A DNA stretch of 64,000 nt from Dechloromonas sp. Dech2017 (GTDB taxonomy: Bacteria; Pseudomonadota; Gammaproteobacteria; Burkholderiales; Rhodocyclaceae): positions 51,559 to 115,558 of the forward strand of contig SSXW01000010.1 of assembly GCA_009469585.1 (NCBI GenBank), in the 5' to 3' direction. This document shows positions 45,926 to 53,307 of this stretch, piece by piece (position 1 is the first letter of the stretch; the number at the start of each line of letters is the position of its first letter). A program made the translations under genes and the position numbers. The notes beneath the pieces are model-generated. The model was not told the DNA's origin. It searched no databases and was given only the letters and a program-made list of their open reading frames with translations.

Positions 45926-46821
45926 CAGCGTCCCCGGGCCTGGTCGTCCTGCTGCTCTTTTTCCAGCTCGGCCTGGCGGGCGGCCAGCACCAGTTCCTCG
46001 GGTGCCCCGATGCGGGCCAGCAGCTTGCTGTGGCCGATATGCAGCAGGCTCTCGATGGCCCGGTAGTCGTCGGGCAGGGCGGCGTCGTTCCAGCCGTTGG
46101 CGGTGTGGCGGGCGAGATCGACGGCGAACTTGACGTTGCGCACGTTGGCCGATTCGGCATCGGCCGGGTTAAGCAGCGAGAGGAGCAGGCCGGGCAGGCT
46201 CCAGCGGCGGATCAGCTCGATCATGATGTCGTCGAGCGAGGCGCCGAAGGTTTCCTGTTGCACGGTGCAGGTCCGCCGGCCGGGGGTGGAAGCCACCGTT
46301 TCGCGGCTCCGGCTGGCCAGGGTCGGGGCGAAGCACCACATCAGGATTTCGACGAAATCGTGGAGCAGCGCGGCCAGCGTGATCTCGTCGAAACCGACGT
46401 TCTGGCGGAGCAGCGCCCAGTCCCGGGCCCAGCGGGCGGCATGGCGGGAGCGGGCGATGACCTTGAGCAGGCCGAGCATGGCCTTGGGGTAGCCCTTGAG
46501 CTGCTGCTCGATGATCGGCAGCGACTGGATGCTGTCGTAGAAATTCTGCGTGCCCATCATGACCAGGGCCCGCTCGATGGTGGTGATCTCGCCCGACTGG
46601 CGGGCGCCGCGCCGTTTGGCCATCAGCTGGAAGACGCGCAGCGTCATCAGCGGGTCGTGCTCGATGATGGTGGCCAGCTTGCGGGTGTTGATGGTGTCGG
46701 CCGCCTCGCGCAGTTCGTCGAGTTGCTGCACGGTGTGGCGCAGCACCGGCAGGTCGATGTCCTTGAAATGATCCACCCAGGGGGCGGCGCCGGGGAAGGG
46801 GTAGTCGATCATCAAGGTCAT
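45925..46821 (-). CDS. HDOD-domain signalling protein
   Basis: A 298-aa protein with one HDOD domain: LPVLRHTVQQLDELREAA, then ALVMMGTQNFYDSIQSLPII and ALLHDFVEILMWCF, which keeps an HD-like pair but not a full catalytic set. A C-terminal region of unknown type ends in a charged helix. It is directly downstream of a double-receiver protein (16-bp gap), suggesting that the receivers signal to it. The second HDOD protein of the window, at 25721-26584, has a similar layout. Confidence 0.85.
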   Translation of the reverse strand: MTLMIDYPFPGAAPWVDHFKDIDLPVLRHTVQQLDELREAADTINTRKLATIIEHDPLMTLRVFQLMAKRRGARQSGEITTIERALVMMGTQNFYDSIQSLPIIEQQLKGYPKAMLGLLKVIARSRHAARWARDWALLRQNVGFDEITLAALLHDFVEILMWCFAPTLASRSRETVASTPGRRTCTVQQETFGASLDDIMIELIRRWSLPGLLLSLLNPADAESANVRNVKFAVDLARHTANGWNDAALPDDYRAIESLLHIGHSKLLARIGAPEELVLAARQAELEKEQQDDQARGR

Positions 46822-46837
46822 GGCGGCCTCCGGTGGG

Positions 46838-47641
46838 TCAGCTGGCGAACAGCTTTTTCAGGAAATTCTCGACATAGGCCGGCCGCACCGGCTTGACGAT
46901 GTAACCGCGGGCGCCCAGGCCGGCGGCCTGCTCGACCAGTTCGCGCGAGGTGTCGCCGGTGACCATGACCACCGCCGTCTTCGGACTGGCTTCGAGGATC
47001 TTTGGCAGCGCCTCGATGCCCGAGATGCCGGGCATGTTGACGTCGAGGAAGAGCACGGTGGGTTGTTGCGCCTTGGCGACGCGCACCGCCTCCTCGCCGT
47101 TGGCCGCCTGGCCGACGATGTTGAGGCCGAGTTCGCTGAGCACGCCCTTGAGCAGCAGGCGGATCGAGCTGTTGTCGTCGACGATGACCGCCGTCTTGCG
47201 GTCGCCCACGGCGCCCGCCTTGCTCGCCTGTCCTGGCGCTCCCTTGTCGGCGTCGGCCAGGTTGGCGAGCGCGGCGCGCGAGCGGGTATCGCAGACCTGG
47301 CGCAACTCGTCGAGCACCTGCTTCTGGCCGAAGGGCTTGCGCAGGAAGCCGGTCGCCCCGGCATCGGCCGCCGCTTCCTGGATGCCGGGCTGCTCCGAGG
47401 CGGTCATGAACAGCACGTCGATGTCGGGATGGCTGGCGTTGATCGCCTTGAGCAGATCGAGGCCGTCGCGCCCGGGGAGCTGGAAGTCGAGGCAGACGAT
47501 TTGCGGGTTCAGTTTGTCGATGGCCTCCATGACGGCGTTGCCGTCGGCCAGCGCGCCGACCACTTCGTAGCTGTGGGCGCTGAGCAGCGTGGTCAGCAGC
47601 GTGCGCATCGAGGCGTTGTCGTCGACGATCAAGACGCGCAT
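46838..47641 (-). CDS. Tandem-receiver response regulator without output domain
   Basis: A 267-aa protein made of two complete CheY-like receivers joined by a 25-residue linker. REC1 (about 1-118) has VDDNASMR, Asp in VCLDFQLPG and Lys in LRKPFG. REC2 (about 148-267) has VDDNSSIR, Asp in LFLDVNMPG, Thr in MVTGD and Lys in IVKPVRP. Both phosphorylation sites look intact. With no output domain, the downstream HDOD protein is the probable effector. No kinase lies nearby. Confidence 0.92.
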   Translation of the reverse strand: MRVLIVDDNASMRTLLTTLLSAHSYEVVGALADGNAVMEAIDKLNPQIVCLDFQLPGRDGLDLLKAINASHPDIDVLFMTASEQPGIQEAAADAGATGFLRKPFGQKQVLDELRQVCDTRSRAALANLADADKGAPGQASKAGAVGDRKTAVIVDDNSSIRLLLKGVLSELGLNIVGQAANGEEAVRVAKAQQPTVLFLDVNMPGISGIEALPKILEASPKTAVVMVTGDTSRELVEQAAGLGARGYIVKPVRPAYVENFLKKLFAS

Positions 47642-47741
47642 GGTGAATCCTTGGTCGGCATTTATTGGTCTTTGTTGAAGGCAATCGCGAAGATTGCACA
47701 TACTACCCAAACTGCCTGAAAAATAGCATGCCACGGCCGGC

Positions 47742-47775
47742 AAAAAAAGAAAGACGCCCTGTGGCAGAGCGTCTT
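47742..47775 (-). terminator. Terminator downstream of cysN
   Basis: AAGACGC and GCGTCTT form a 7-bp stem, followed on the minus strand by a T-rich run. It probably ends the cysDN transcript. The 100 bp between it and the repeat at 47884 hold no convincing gene; a short minus-strand reading ending GRMIAK before a stop is too short to call. Confidence 0.65.
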
Positions 47776-47883
47776 TTCGCGATCTTCGGTTACTTGGCGA
47801 TCATCCGGCCAGCCGCGCTGCCAGCGCCGGAACGGTGCGGCCGCCGATCCGGAAACTTGCCGAAAGGCCGCGATCGGGGAGGC

Positions 47884-47925
47884 GTTTCGGTTTTCGCCCG
47901 TTTTTGGCGGTCGACCGCGGCGGAG
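47884..47925 (+). repeat. Dispersed repeat copy after cysN
   Basis: gtttcggttttcgccc, five-T loop and the core ggcggtcgaccgcggcgg. The small dyad is kept by compensating bases (CGCC/GGCG). It ends 2 bp from the cysN stop codon. Confidence 0.72.
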
Positions 47926-47927
47926 GC

Positions 47928-49202
47928 CTACAGGATCATCCCCGCCCCGACCGTATTGTTGTTGCTTTCGTCGATGATGATGAAAGCGCCGGTGCCGCGG
48001 TTTTCGGTGTAGGGGTCGACGAACAGCGGCTGGGCCAGCTTGAAGGTGACCTGGGCGATGTCGTTCATGGCCAGTTTTTCGGCCGGCAGGTTTTCCAGCG
48101 TGTTGACGTCGAGGCGGTGGTCGATGGCGGCTAGTTTGGCCTTGGAGTCGCGCGTCGTGTGACGGATCAGGTAGGTGCGGGCGCGGTCCATCGGCTGCTC
48201 GGCCATCCAGCAGACGGTGGCTTCGATCTGCTTGACGGCGGCCGGCACTTCGCTGGACTTGACGATCATGTCGCCGCGCGAGGTGTCGATTTCATCCTTG
48301 AGCAGGATGGTCACCGACTGCTCGGTGACGGCTTCCGCGATATCGACGCCGCCGATCTGGATGGCCTTGACCGTCGAGCTCAGGCCGCTGGGCAGCACGG
48401 TGACGGCGTCGCCGACCTTCAGCGAACCGGCTTCGACGCGGCCCATGAAGCCGCGGTAGTCGTGCAGATCCGGGTTGGCCGAATCCTGCGGTCGACAGAC
48501 GTATTGCACCGGAAAACGGAATTTCTCGGTGTGCTCGGTGTGGGCGGCCGGGGCGGCTTCGAGCATTTCCATCAGGGTCGGGCCGTTGTACCAGTTCAGT
48601 TGCTCGCCGCGCTCGACGATCATGTCGCCATTGAGCGCCGACAGCGGGATGAAGCGGATGTCGTCGATGCCGACCTTCTTGGCGAATTCGAGGTATTCGC
48701 CCTTGATGCGCTCGTAGGTTTCCTGCGAGTAGTCGACCAGGTCCATCTTGTTGATGGCGACGATCAGGTGCGGAATGCCGACCAGCGCCGCCAGCTTGGA
48801 ATGGCGACGGGTCTGGGTCAGCACGCCCTTGCGGGCGTCGATCAGGATGATGGCCAGGTTGGCGGTGGACGCGGCGGTGACCATGTTGCGGGTGTACTGC
48901 TCGTGGCCCGGCGCGTCGGCGATGATGTACTTGCGGGTGCCGGTCGAGAAGTAGCGATAGGCGACATCGATGGTGATGCCCTGTTCGCGCTCGGCCTGCA
49001 GGCCATCGGTGAGCAGCGATAGGTCGACGGCGCCCAGGCCGCGCTTTTCGGAAGTCTTGGCGATGGCGCTCAGGGTGTCGGCGAGGATGGTCTTGGTGTC
49101 GAACAGCAGGCGGCCGATCAGCGTGCTCTTGCCGTCGTCTACGCTGCCGCAGGTCAGGAAGCGCAGCAGGCCGTGGTCTTCGTAATTTTCGTTGGTGGAC
49201 AT
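47928..49202 (-). CDS. cysN: Sulfate adenylyltransferase subunit 1 (GTPase)
   Basis: Regulatory GTPase of ATP sulfurylase (424 aa), coupling GTP hydrolysis to sulfate activation. It has the EF-Tu-like G domain with GSVDDGKSTLIGRLL, DAPGHEQYTRNMVTAAS and NKMDLVD, followed by two beta-barrel domains. No CysC kinase domain is fused. It follows cysD on the same strand, but 93 bp apart because of an inverted repeat. Confidence 0.97.
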   Translation of the reverse strand: MSTNENYEDHGLLRFLTCGSVDDGKSTLIGRLLFDTKTILADTLSAIAKTSEKRGLGAVDLSLLTDGLQAEREQGITIDVAYRYFSTGTRKYIIADAPGHEQYTRNMVTAASTANLAIILIDARKGVLTQTRRHSKLAALVGIPHLIVAINKMDLVDYSQETYERIKGEYLEFAKKVGIDDIRFIPLSALNGDMIVERGEQLNWYNGPTLMEMLEAAPAAHTEHTEKFRFPVQYVCRPQDSANPDLHDYRGFMGRVEAGSLKVGDAVTVLPSGLSSTVKAIQIGGVDIAEAVTEQSVTILLKDEIDTSRGDMIVKSSEVPAAVKQIEATVCWMAEQPMDRARTYLIRHTTRDSKAKLAAIDHRLDVNTLENLPAEKLAMNDIAQVTFKLAQPLFVDPYTENRGTGAFIIIDESNNNTVGAGMIL

Positions 49203-49217
49203 AACTGTTCCTTTAAT

Positions 49218-49291
49218 CGCAGAGGCGCAGAGGCGCGGAGAAAACGAAAGAGATTTTGGATTTCTCTCCGCGTCTCTGCGCCTCTGCGTTT
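49218..49291. repeat. Long inverted repeat between cysD and cysN
   Basis: The left arm CGCAGAGGCGCAGAGGCGCG (49218-49237, extended by gagaaaa) is repeated in reverse complement at 49261-49288, with a 16-bp AT-rich spacer and one 2-bp insertion. Within each arm the unit GCAGAGGC is itself repeated. It would form a stem of about 26 bp in the cysDN mRNA. Similar CGCAGAGG-rich palindromes are recalled from many environmental bacterial genomes as mobile or extragenic repeats. Confidence 0.9.
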
Positions 49292-49295
49292 CAAA

Positions 49296-50234
49296 TCAGA
49301 AGTAGCCTTCCTTCTTCCGCTGTTCCATGGAGGCTTCGCTGGTCTGGTCATCCAGACGCGTAGCGCCGCGCTCGGTGATGGTGGTGGTGGCGGTTTCCAG
49401 CACGATCTTTTCGACGTTGTCGGCATCGGACTCGACCGGCGCCGTGCAGGAGATGTCGCCGACCGTGCGGAAGCGCACCTGCAGGTCGATGATTTCCTCA
49501 CCGGCCTTCGGCAGGTTGGTCAGCTCGCCGGAAGCGAGCGGCACGTTGACCGGCACGATGGCGCCCTGGCGCAGCACGACCGGACGGGTGTGGGCGAAAT
49601 AGATGCTAGGCAGTTCCAGTCCCTCGCGCTCGATGTACTGCCAGACGTCCATTTCCGTCCAGTTCGAGATGGGGAAGGCGCGGATGTTCTCGCCCTTGTG
49701 GCTGCGCGCGTTGTACAGGCTCCACAGTTCCGGGCGCTGGTTCTTCGGGTCCCACTGGCCGAATTCGTCGCGGAAGCTGAAGATGCGTTCCTTGGCCCTG
49801 GCCTTTTCCTCGTCGCGGCGGGCGCCGCCGATACAGGCGTCGAAGCCGAATTCCTCGATGGCTTCGAGCAGCGTCACCGACTGGTGCTTGTTGCGCGATT
49901 CGCCTTCGTGCTTGAGGACGACGGTGCCGCGCTTCATCGAGTCTTCGACGGAGCGGACGATCAGCCGCTCGCCGAGTTCCGCGGCGCGCTTGTCGCGGAA
50001 GGCGACGACTTCCTGGTAGTTGTGGCCGGTATCGATGTGCATCAGCGGGAAGGGAAACTTGCCCGGGCGGAAGGCCTTCTCGGCGATGCGCAGCATGCAG
50101 ATCGAGTCCTTGCCGCCGGAGAAGAGCAGCACGGGGTTGGAACACTGGCCGGCCACTTCGCGCATGATGTGGATGGCTTCGGCCTCGAGCCAGTCGAGAT
50201 GGCTGAGCGTGGAAGAGGTGGTGCGTTGATTCAT
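49296..50234 (-). CDS. cysD: Sulfate adenylyltransferase subunit 2
   Basis: Catalytic subunit of ATP sulfurylase (312 aa), making APS from sulfate and ATP. It has the PP-loop LLFSGGKDS, HIDTGHNYQEVVAFRD and RRDEEKARAKERIFSFRD. The start MNQRTTSSTLSHLDW at 50234 fits the family; an in-frame upstream extension is rejected. The 3' end abuts the inverted repeat that separates it from cysN. Confidence 0.97.
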   Translation of the reverse strand: MNQRTTSSTLSHLDWLEAEAIHIMREVAGQCSNPVLLFSGGKDSICMLRIAEKAFRPGKFPFPLMHIDTGHNYQEVVAFRDKRAAELGERLIVRSVEDSMKRGTVVLKHEGESRNKHQSVTLLEAIEEFGFDACIGGARRDEEKARAKERIFSFRDEFGQWDPKNQRPELWSLYNARSHKGENIRAFPISNWTEMDVWQYIEREGLELPSIYFAHTRPVVLRQGAIVPVNVPLASGELTNLPKAGEEIIDLQVRFRTVGDISCTAPVESDADNVEKIVLETATTTITERGATRLDDQTSEASMEQRKKEGYF

Positions 50235-50371
50235 TGCTGTGAAATCCGCGTGGATTGTTGAGTGGCGCCATTGTAGCAAGGGCTTAATGCGCATTTAAGA
50301 ACGGTTGCGCATCTTTTTAGTGCTGTTGGTTATAACGGACGGTCGTTTGCCGCTTCGGGCCGCCAGCCAGT

Positions 50372-50412
50372 TTTTGGATTTTCGGCCTTTTTTGCCGTCG
50401 ACCGCAGCAATG
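50372..50412 (+). repeat. Dispersed repeat copy upstream of a small gene
   Basis: Arm tttttggattttcggcc, six-T loop closed by a 4-bp CGGC/GCCG dyad, core gccgtcgaccgcagcaatg. It lies in the region between divergent cysD and the small gene at 50485. Confidence 0.82.
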
Positions 50413-50484
50413 CCGCTTGCCGGCAGCACTTTTCGCGGCCGCCCGCTGTCTGACCGCAAAGAACCCTGTTTGCCGGGAGTTGCC

Positions 50485-50793
50485 ATGACCGTGACGCATA
50501 CCGAGCTAGCCGCCCTGATCCGCGACATCGAGGCCGAAGATCCCATCGATTACGCCGATCTCCCTTACGCCGAGGACGATCTGCGCCTGCTGGTCTGCGG
50601 CCAGGTCGGCCAGATCGCCGAGGCGGCCGGGCAACTCGACGAGGACGACCGCCAGCGGGTGCTGCTCGCCGTGGCCGCCAAGCTGGTCCTCGAGAACCTG
50701 GTGCTGCACATCCGGCTGCTGCGCATGCAGGGCTCCGCCCTCGACGACAGCACCGAAGCCTTGCTCCGTCGCTTGCGCCAGCAGTCGCCCTGA
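50485..50793 (+). CDS. Small helical protein, function unknown
   Basis: A 102-aa, acidic, Leu/Ala-rich product (MTVTHTELAALIRDIEAEDP ... ALLRRLRQQSP) without membrane segments or Cys clusters; predicted mostly helical. ATG 50485 follows gggagttgcc. No family recognised. It stands alone between cysD and msrB. Confidence 0.68.
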   Translation: MTVTHTELAALIRDIEAEDPIDYADLPYAEDDLRLLVCGQVGQIAEAAGQLDEDDRQRVLLAVAAKLVLENLVLHIRLLRMQGSALDDSTEALLRRLRQQSP

Positions 50794-50920
50794 GGCCAGG
50801 CCGATGGCGGCGAGGCAGGCGGATGCCAGCCAGCCCGTGTAAGCTTTACTGTCGTCGCCACGACCAATGGTCAGGCCGGTTCGAGCCGGTCGCCGGCAAC
50901 TGCCACAGGAGATCGAGTTC

Positions 50921-51367
50921 ATGAAGCGCTACACCCGCAACGAAGCGGCCATCGCCGCCCTCAGCCCGGAGCAGCACCGGGTCACCCAGCAGAACGGGAC
51001 GGAGTACCCGGGCACCGGCGAGTACCTGCACAACGAGCGCCCGGGCATCTACGTCGATGTCGTTTCCGGCGAGCCGCTGTTCGCCTCGGCCGACAAGTTC
51101 GAATCCGGCTGCGGCTGGCCGAGCTTCACCCGGCCGATAGCGGCCGCTTTCGTCAGCGAAAAGCGCGACGTCAGCCACGGCATGATCCGCACCGAAGTCC
51201 GCTCGACGCATGGCGACAGCCATCTCGGCCACGTCTTCCCGGACGGCCCGCGCGACCGCGGCGGCCTGCGCTACTGCATCAATTCGGCCTCGCTGCGCTT
51301 CATTCCGGTCGAGCGCATGGCGGCCGAGGGTTATGGCGAGTACATCGACCAGGTGGAGGTGAAATGA
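50921..51367 (+). CDS. msrB: Peptide methionine (R)-S-oxide reductase MsrB, zinc-free form
   Basis: Repairs methionine-R-sulfoxide in proteins (148 aa). It has the MsrB core [23 protein letters not shown] and the catalytic Cys in [11 protein letters not shown]. The zinc-binding CXXC pairs of E. coli MsrB are absent ([13 protein letters not shown] in place of a Cys-containing stretch). ATG 50921 follows aggagatcg. Four-base overlap with msrA shows coupled translation. Confidence 0.95.
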   Translation: MKRYTRNEAAIAALSPEQHRVTQQNGTEYPGTGEYLHNERPGIYVDVVSGEPLFASADKFESGCGWPSFTRPIAAAFVSEKRDVSHGMIRTEVRSTHGDSHLGHVFPDGPRDRGGLRYCINSASLRFIPVERMAAEGYGEYIDQVEVK

Positions 51368-51885
51368 TGGCCACGAGCGAACGCGCCGTCCTGGCCGGCG
51401 GCTGCTTCTGGGGCATGCAGGCCCTGATCCGCCGGCTGCCCGGGGTGCTCGCCACCCGCGTCGGCTACACCGGCGGCGAGGTGGCGCACGCCACCTATCA
51501 CAACCACGGCCGCCATGCCGAGGCCATCGAGGTGCTGTTCGACCCCGAACGGCTGAGCTACCGGCGCCTGCTCGAATATTTCTTCCAGATCCACAACCCC
51601 TCTACGCGTCATCGCCAGGGCAACGACATCGGATCGTCCTACCGCTCGGCGATCTACACGGTCGACGCAGGCCAGCGGCAGGTCGCCCTCGACACCATCG
51701 CCGATGTCGACGCCTCCGGCCTGTGGCCGGGCAAGGTGGTGACCGAGGTCGAGCCGGCCGGCGACTTCTGGGAAGCCGAGCCCGAGCACCAAGACTACCT
51801 CGAGCGCCATCCCGGCGGCTACACCTGCCACTTCCCCCGGGCCGACTGGGTGCTGCCGCGGCGCGCCGATAAAGGCGCCGGATAG
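51364..51885 (+). CDS. msrA: Peptide methionine (S)-S-oxide reductase MsrA
   Basis: Repairs methionine-S-sulfoxide (173 aa). The active-site motif GGCFWGMQ is at residues 12-19, then [17 protein letters not shown] and [17 protein letters not shown] resolving Cys may be the one in YTCHF. The start is the first of two adjacent ATGs (51364 and 51367). Together with msrB it restores oxidised methionine of either stereochemistry. Confidence 0.96.
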   Translation: MMATSERAVLAGGCFWGMQALIRRLPGVLATRVGYTGGEVAHATYHNHGRHAEAIEVLFDPERLSYRRLLEYFFQIHNPSTRHRQGNDIGSSYRSAIYTVDAGQRQVALDTIADVDASGLWPGKVVTEVEPAGDFWEAEPEHQDYLERHPGGYTCHFPRADWVLPRRADKGAG

Positions 51886-51894
51886 CGGCGACCG

Positions 51895-51914
51895 GGGAGG
51901 CCGCGCGGCCTCCC
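51895..51914. terminator. Perfect GC-rich palindrome after msrA
   Basis: GGGAGGCCGC and GCGGCCTCCC form a 10-bp perfect palindrome 10 bp after the msrA stop. With a minimal loop and no T-run, it is a likely stem-loop at the mRNA 3' end rather than a textbook terminator. Confidence 0.55.
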
Positions 51915-52061
51915 TCCGTCGTTTCGGTCGCCGGTCGCCGGCCGCCGGGAGACCGCCCGGAACGGGCCTTGCAAATCCGGTCCGCCCGCCTATGCTCAAT
52001 TTATGTCCGCCGCTCGCCCATCCGGGCGGGCACGGCCCATCCCGAGCAAAGGAGAGCGACC

Positions 52062-52352
52062 ATGGCAACTTTCATCACCCTCGTCAGCTTTACCGATCAA
52101 GGCATCAGGAACGTCAAGGAGTCGCCGGACCGCTTCGAGGCCTTCAAGGCCGTTGCCGAGAAGATGGGCGTTTCGGTGAAGGGCGCCTACTACACAGTTG
52201 GCCAGTACGACATGGTGATCGTCGTCGAAGGCAGCGAGGAGCTTGCCACGGCCATGATGCTCAAGGTTGGCTCGCTGGGGAATGTGCGGACGCAGAACCT
52301 GCGTGGTTTCTCGGTTGACGAGATGCGCCAGATCATCGGCCGGATGCCCTGA
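52062..52352 (+). CDS. GYD-domain protein
   Basis: A 96-aa alpha/beta-barrel-like small protein with the GYD-family pattern: MATFITLVSFTDQGIRNVKE, KGAYYTVGQYDMVIVVEG and MMLKVGSLGNVRTQNLRGF. Function unknown; the family is widespread. It has a strong ribosome binding site (aaggagagcg) before ATG 52062. Monocistronic between msrA and a convergent pentapeptide-repeat gene. Confidence 0.88.
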   Translation: MATFITLVSFTDQGIRNVKESPDRFEAFKAVAEKMGVSVKGAYYTVGQYDMVIVVEGSEELATAMMLKVGSLGNVRTQNLRGFSVDEMRQIIGRMP

Positions 52353-52395
52353 TCGGGGCCGCCCGGCAAGTTTGCACCGCCGCCGAAATCTGAAT

Positions 52396-53163
52396 TCAGC
52401 GTCGGTCGCGAACGACGAAAGGCTCGATCAAGGCGTCCAGCACCGAGGGCGGGCGGTTGCGTGCCTGGTCGAAGCTGGCATCCCAGACGTCGGCATTGGC
52501 GAGCTCGGCCTCGGCCATGTCCGAGCCGGCAAAGATGGCATGGCGCAGCGTCGCGCCGAGCAGTTTGGTGCGGACCAGGCGGGCGTCGGTGAAATCGGCG
52601 CTGTCGGCCGCGGCGCCGGTCAGGTCGGCGCCCGAGAGGTCGGTGCCGACCAGCCTGGCGCCCACCAGCACGCCCCGCAGCGCATAGCAGTTGCGGAGCG
52701 AGCCGCCCGACAGGTCGATGCCTTCCATCAGCACGTCCTTCAGGTAGGCGCCGCTGAAATCGGCACGCGGTGCCCGGGTCTCGATCAGGTTGGCGCCGAA
52801 CAGGTTGGCGCCGGCCAGCCTGGCGTCGGAGAGGTCGGCCGCGTCAAAAATGGCATGGAAGACATCGGCGTTGCTAAGGTCGGCGGCTTGCAGCGCCGCT
52901 CCCGAGAAATTCGCCCACTTGGCGTTGCTGCCGCTGAGGTCGGCGCCGTTCAGATTGGCCCGGCGCAGGTCGCTGCCTTCCAGTTTGGCGCCGGACAATC
53001 GGGCGCCGCGCAAGTCGCGACCGGCCAGCTTGGCCCGGGTGAAATCGCAGGCCGAGAGGTCGGTTGCCGCCATCGGATTCCGGCAGTCGCCAACCGGCAG
53101 CTCGGCCGCCTGGGCACAGGGCAAAAGCAGGGGAAGAAACCATGCCGCGAGCAATTTACGCAT
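52396..53163 (-). CDS. Exported pentapeptide-repeat protein
   Basis: A 255-aa product with a signal peptide (about 1-20, ending AQA), then about 30 tandem A(D/N)LXX pentapeptides forming a right-handed quadrilateral beta helix, for example ADLSNADVFHAIFDAADLSD. Two Cys (DCRNPMAATDLSACDF) near the N-terminus may form a disulfide. Start 53163 has GGAGGGGG upstream; a longer extension is rejected. Because it is exported, a gyrase-protecting role (Qnr/MfpA type) is unlikely. Function unknown. Confidence 0.88.
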   Translation of the reverse strand: MRKLLAAWFLPLLLPCAQAAELPVGDCRNPMAATDLSACDFTRAKLAGRDLRGARLSGAKLEGSDLRRANLNGADLSGSNAKWANFSGAALQAADLSNADVFHAIFDAADLSDARLAGANLFGANLIETRAPRADFSGAYLKDVLMEGIDLSGGSLRNCYALRGVLVGARLVGTDLSGADLTGAAADSADFTDARLVRTKLLGATLRHAIFAGSDMAEAELANADVWDASFDQARNRPPSVLDALIEPFVVRDRR

Positions 53164-53263
53164 ACCCCCTCCTGACCAGATGCCGGAACGCAGTGAACGT
53201 GGCTGCATCGTGCGCCAACTCATATTTCATATCAAGCCCGGCGATGCTTTCCCGCAACAGACT

Positions 53264-53303
53264 TTTCGATTTTGGCCAAAAATTCCCGTCGACCGCCGCA
53301 CTC
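53264..53303 (+). repeat. Dispersed repeat copy after ovoA
   Basis: Arm ttttcgattttggcc, an A-rich rather than T-rich spacer, and the core cccgtcgaccgccgcac. It ends 4 bp before the ovoA stop codon on the other strand. Confidence 0.72.
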
Positions 53304-53307
53304 GCCT

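Noticed and set aside
47776..47883. Short minus-strand reading ending AAGRMIAK, as if the tail of a lost gene
   Set aside because: Too short, with no start or ribosome binding site; possibly a degraded remnant but not supportable.
49218..49291. Possible small gene or CRISPR-like unit between cysD and cysN
   Set aside because: The sequence is a single inverted repeat with no regularly spaced direct repeats or spacers and no start codon with a ribosome binding site.
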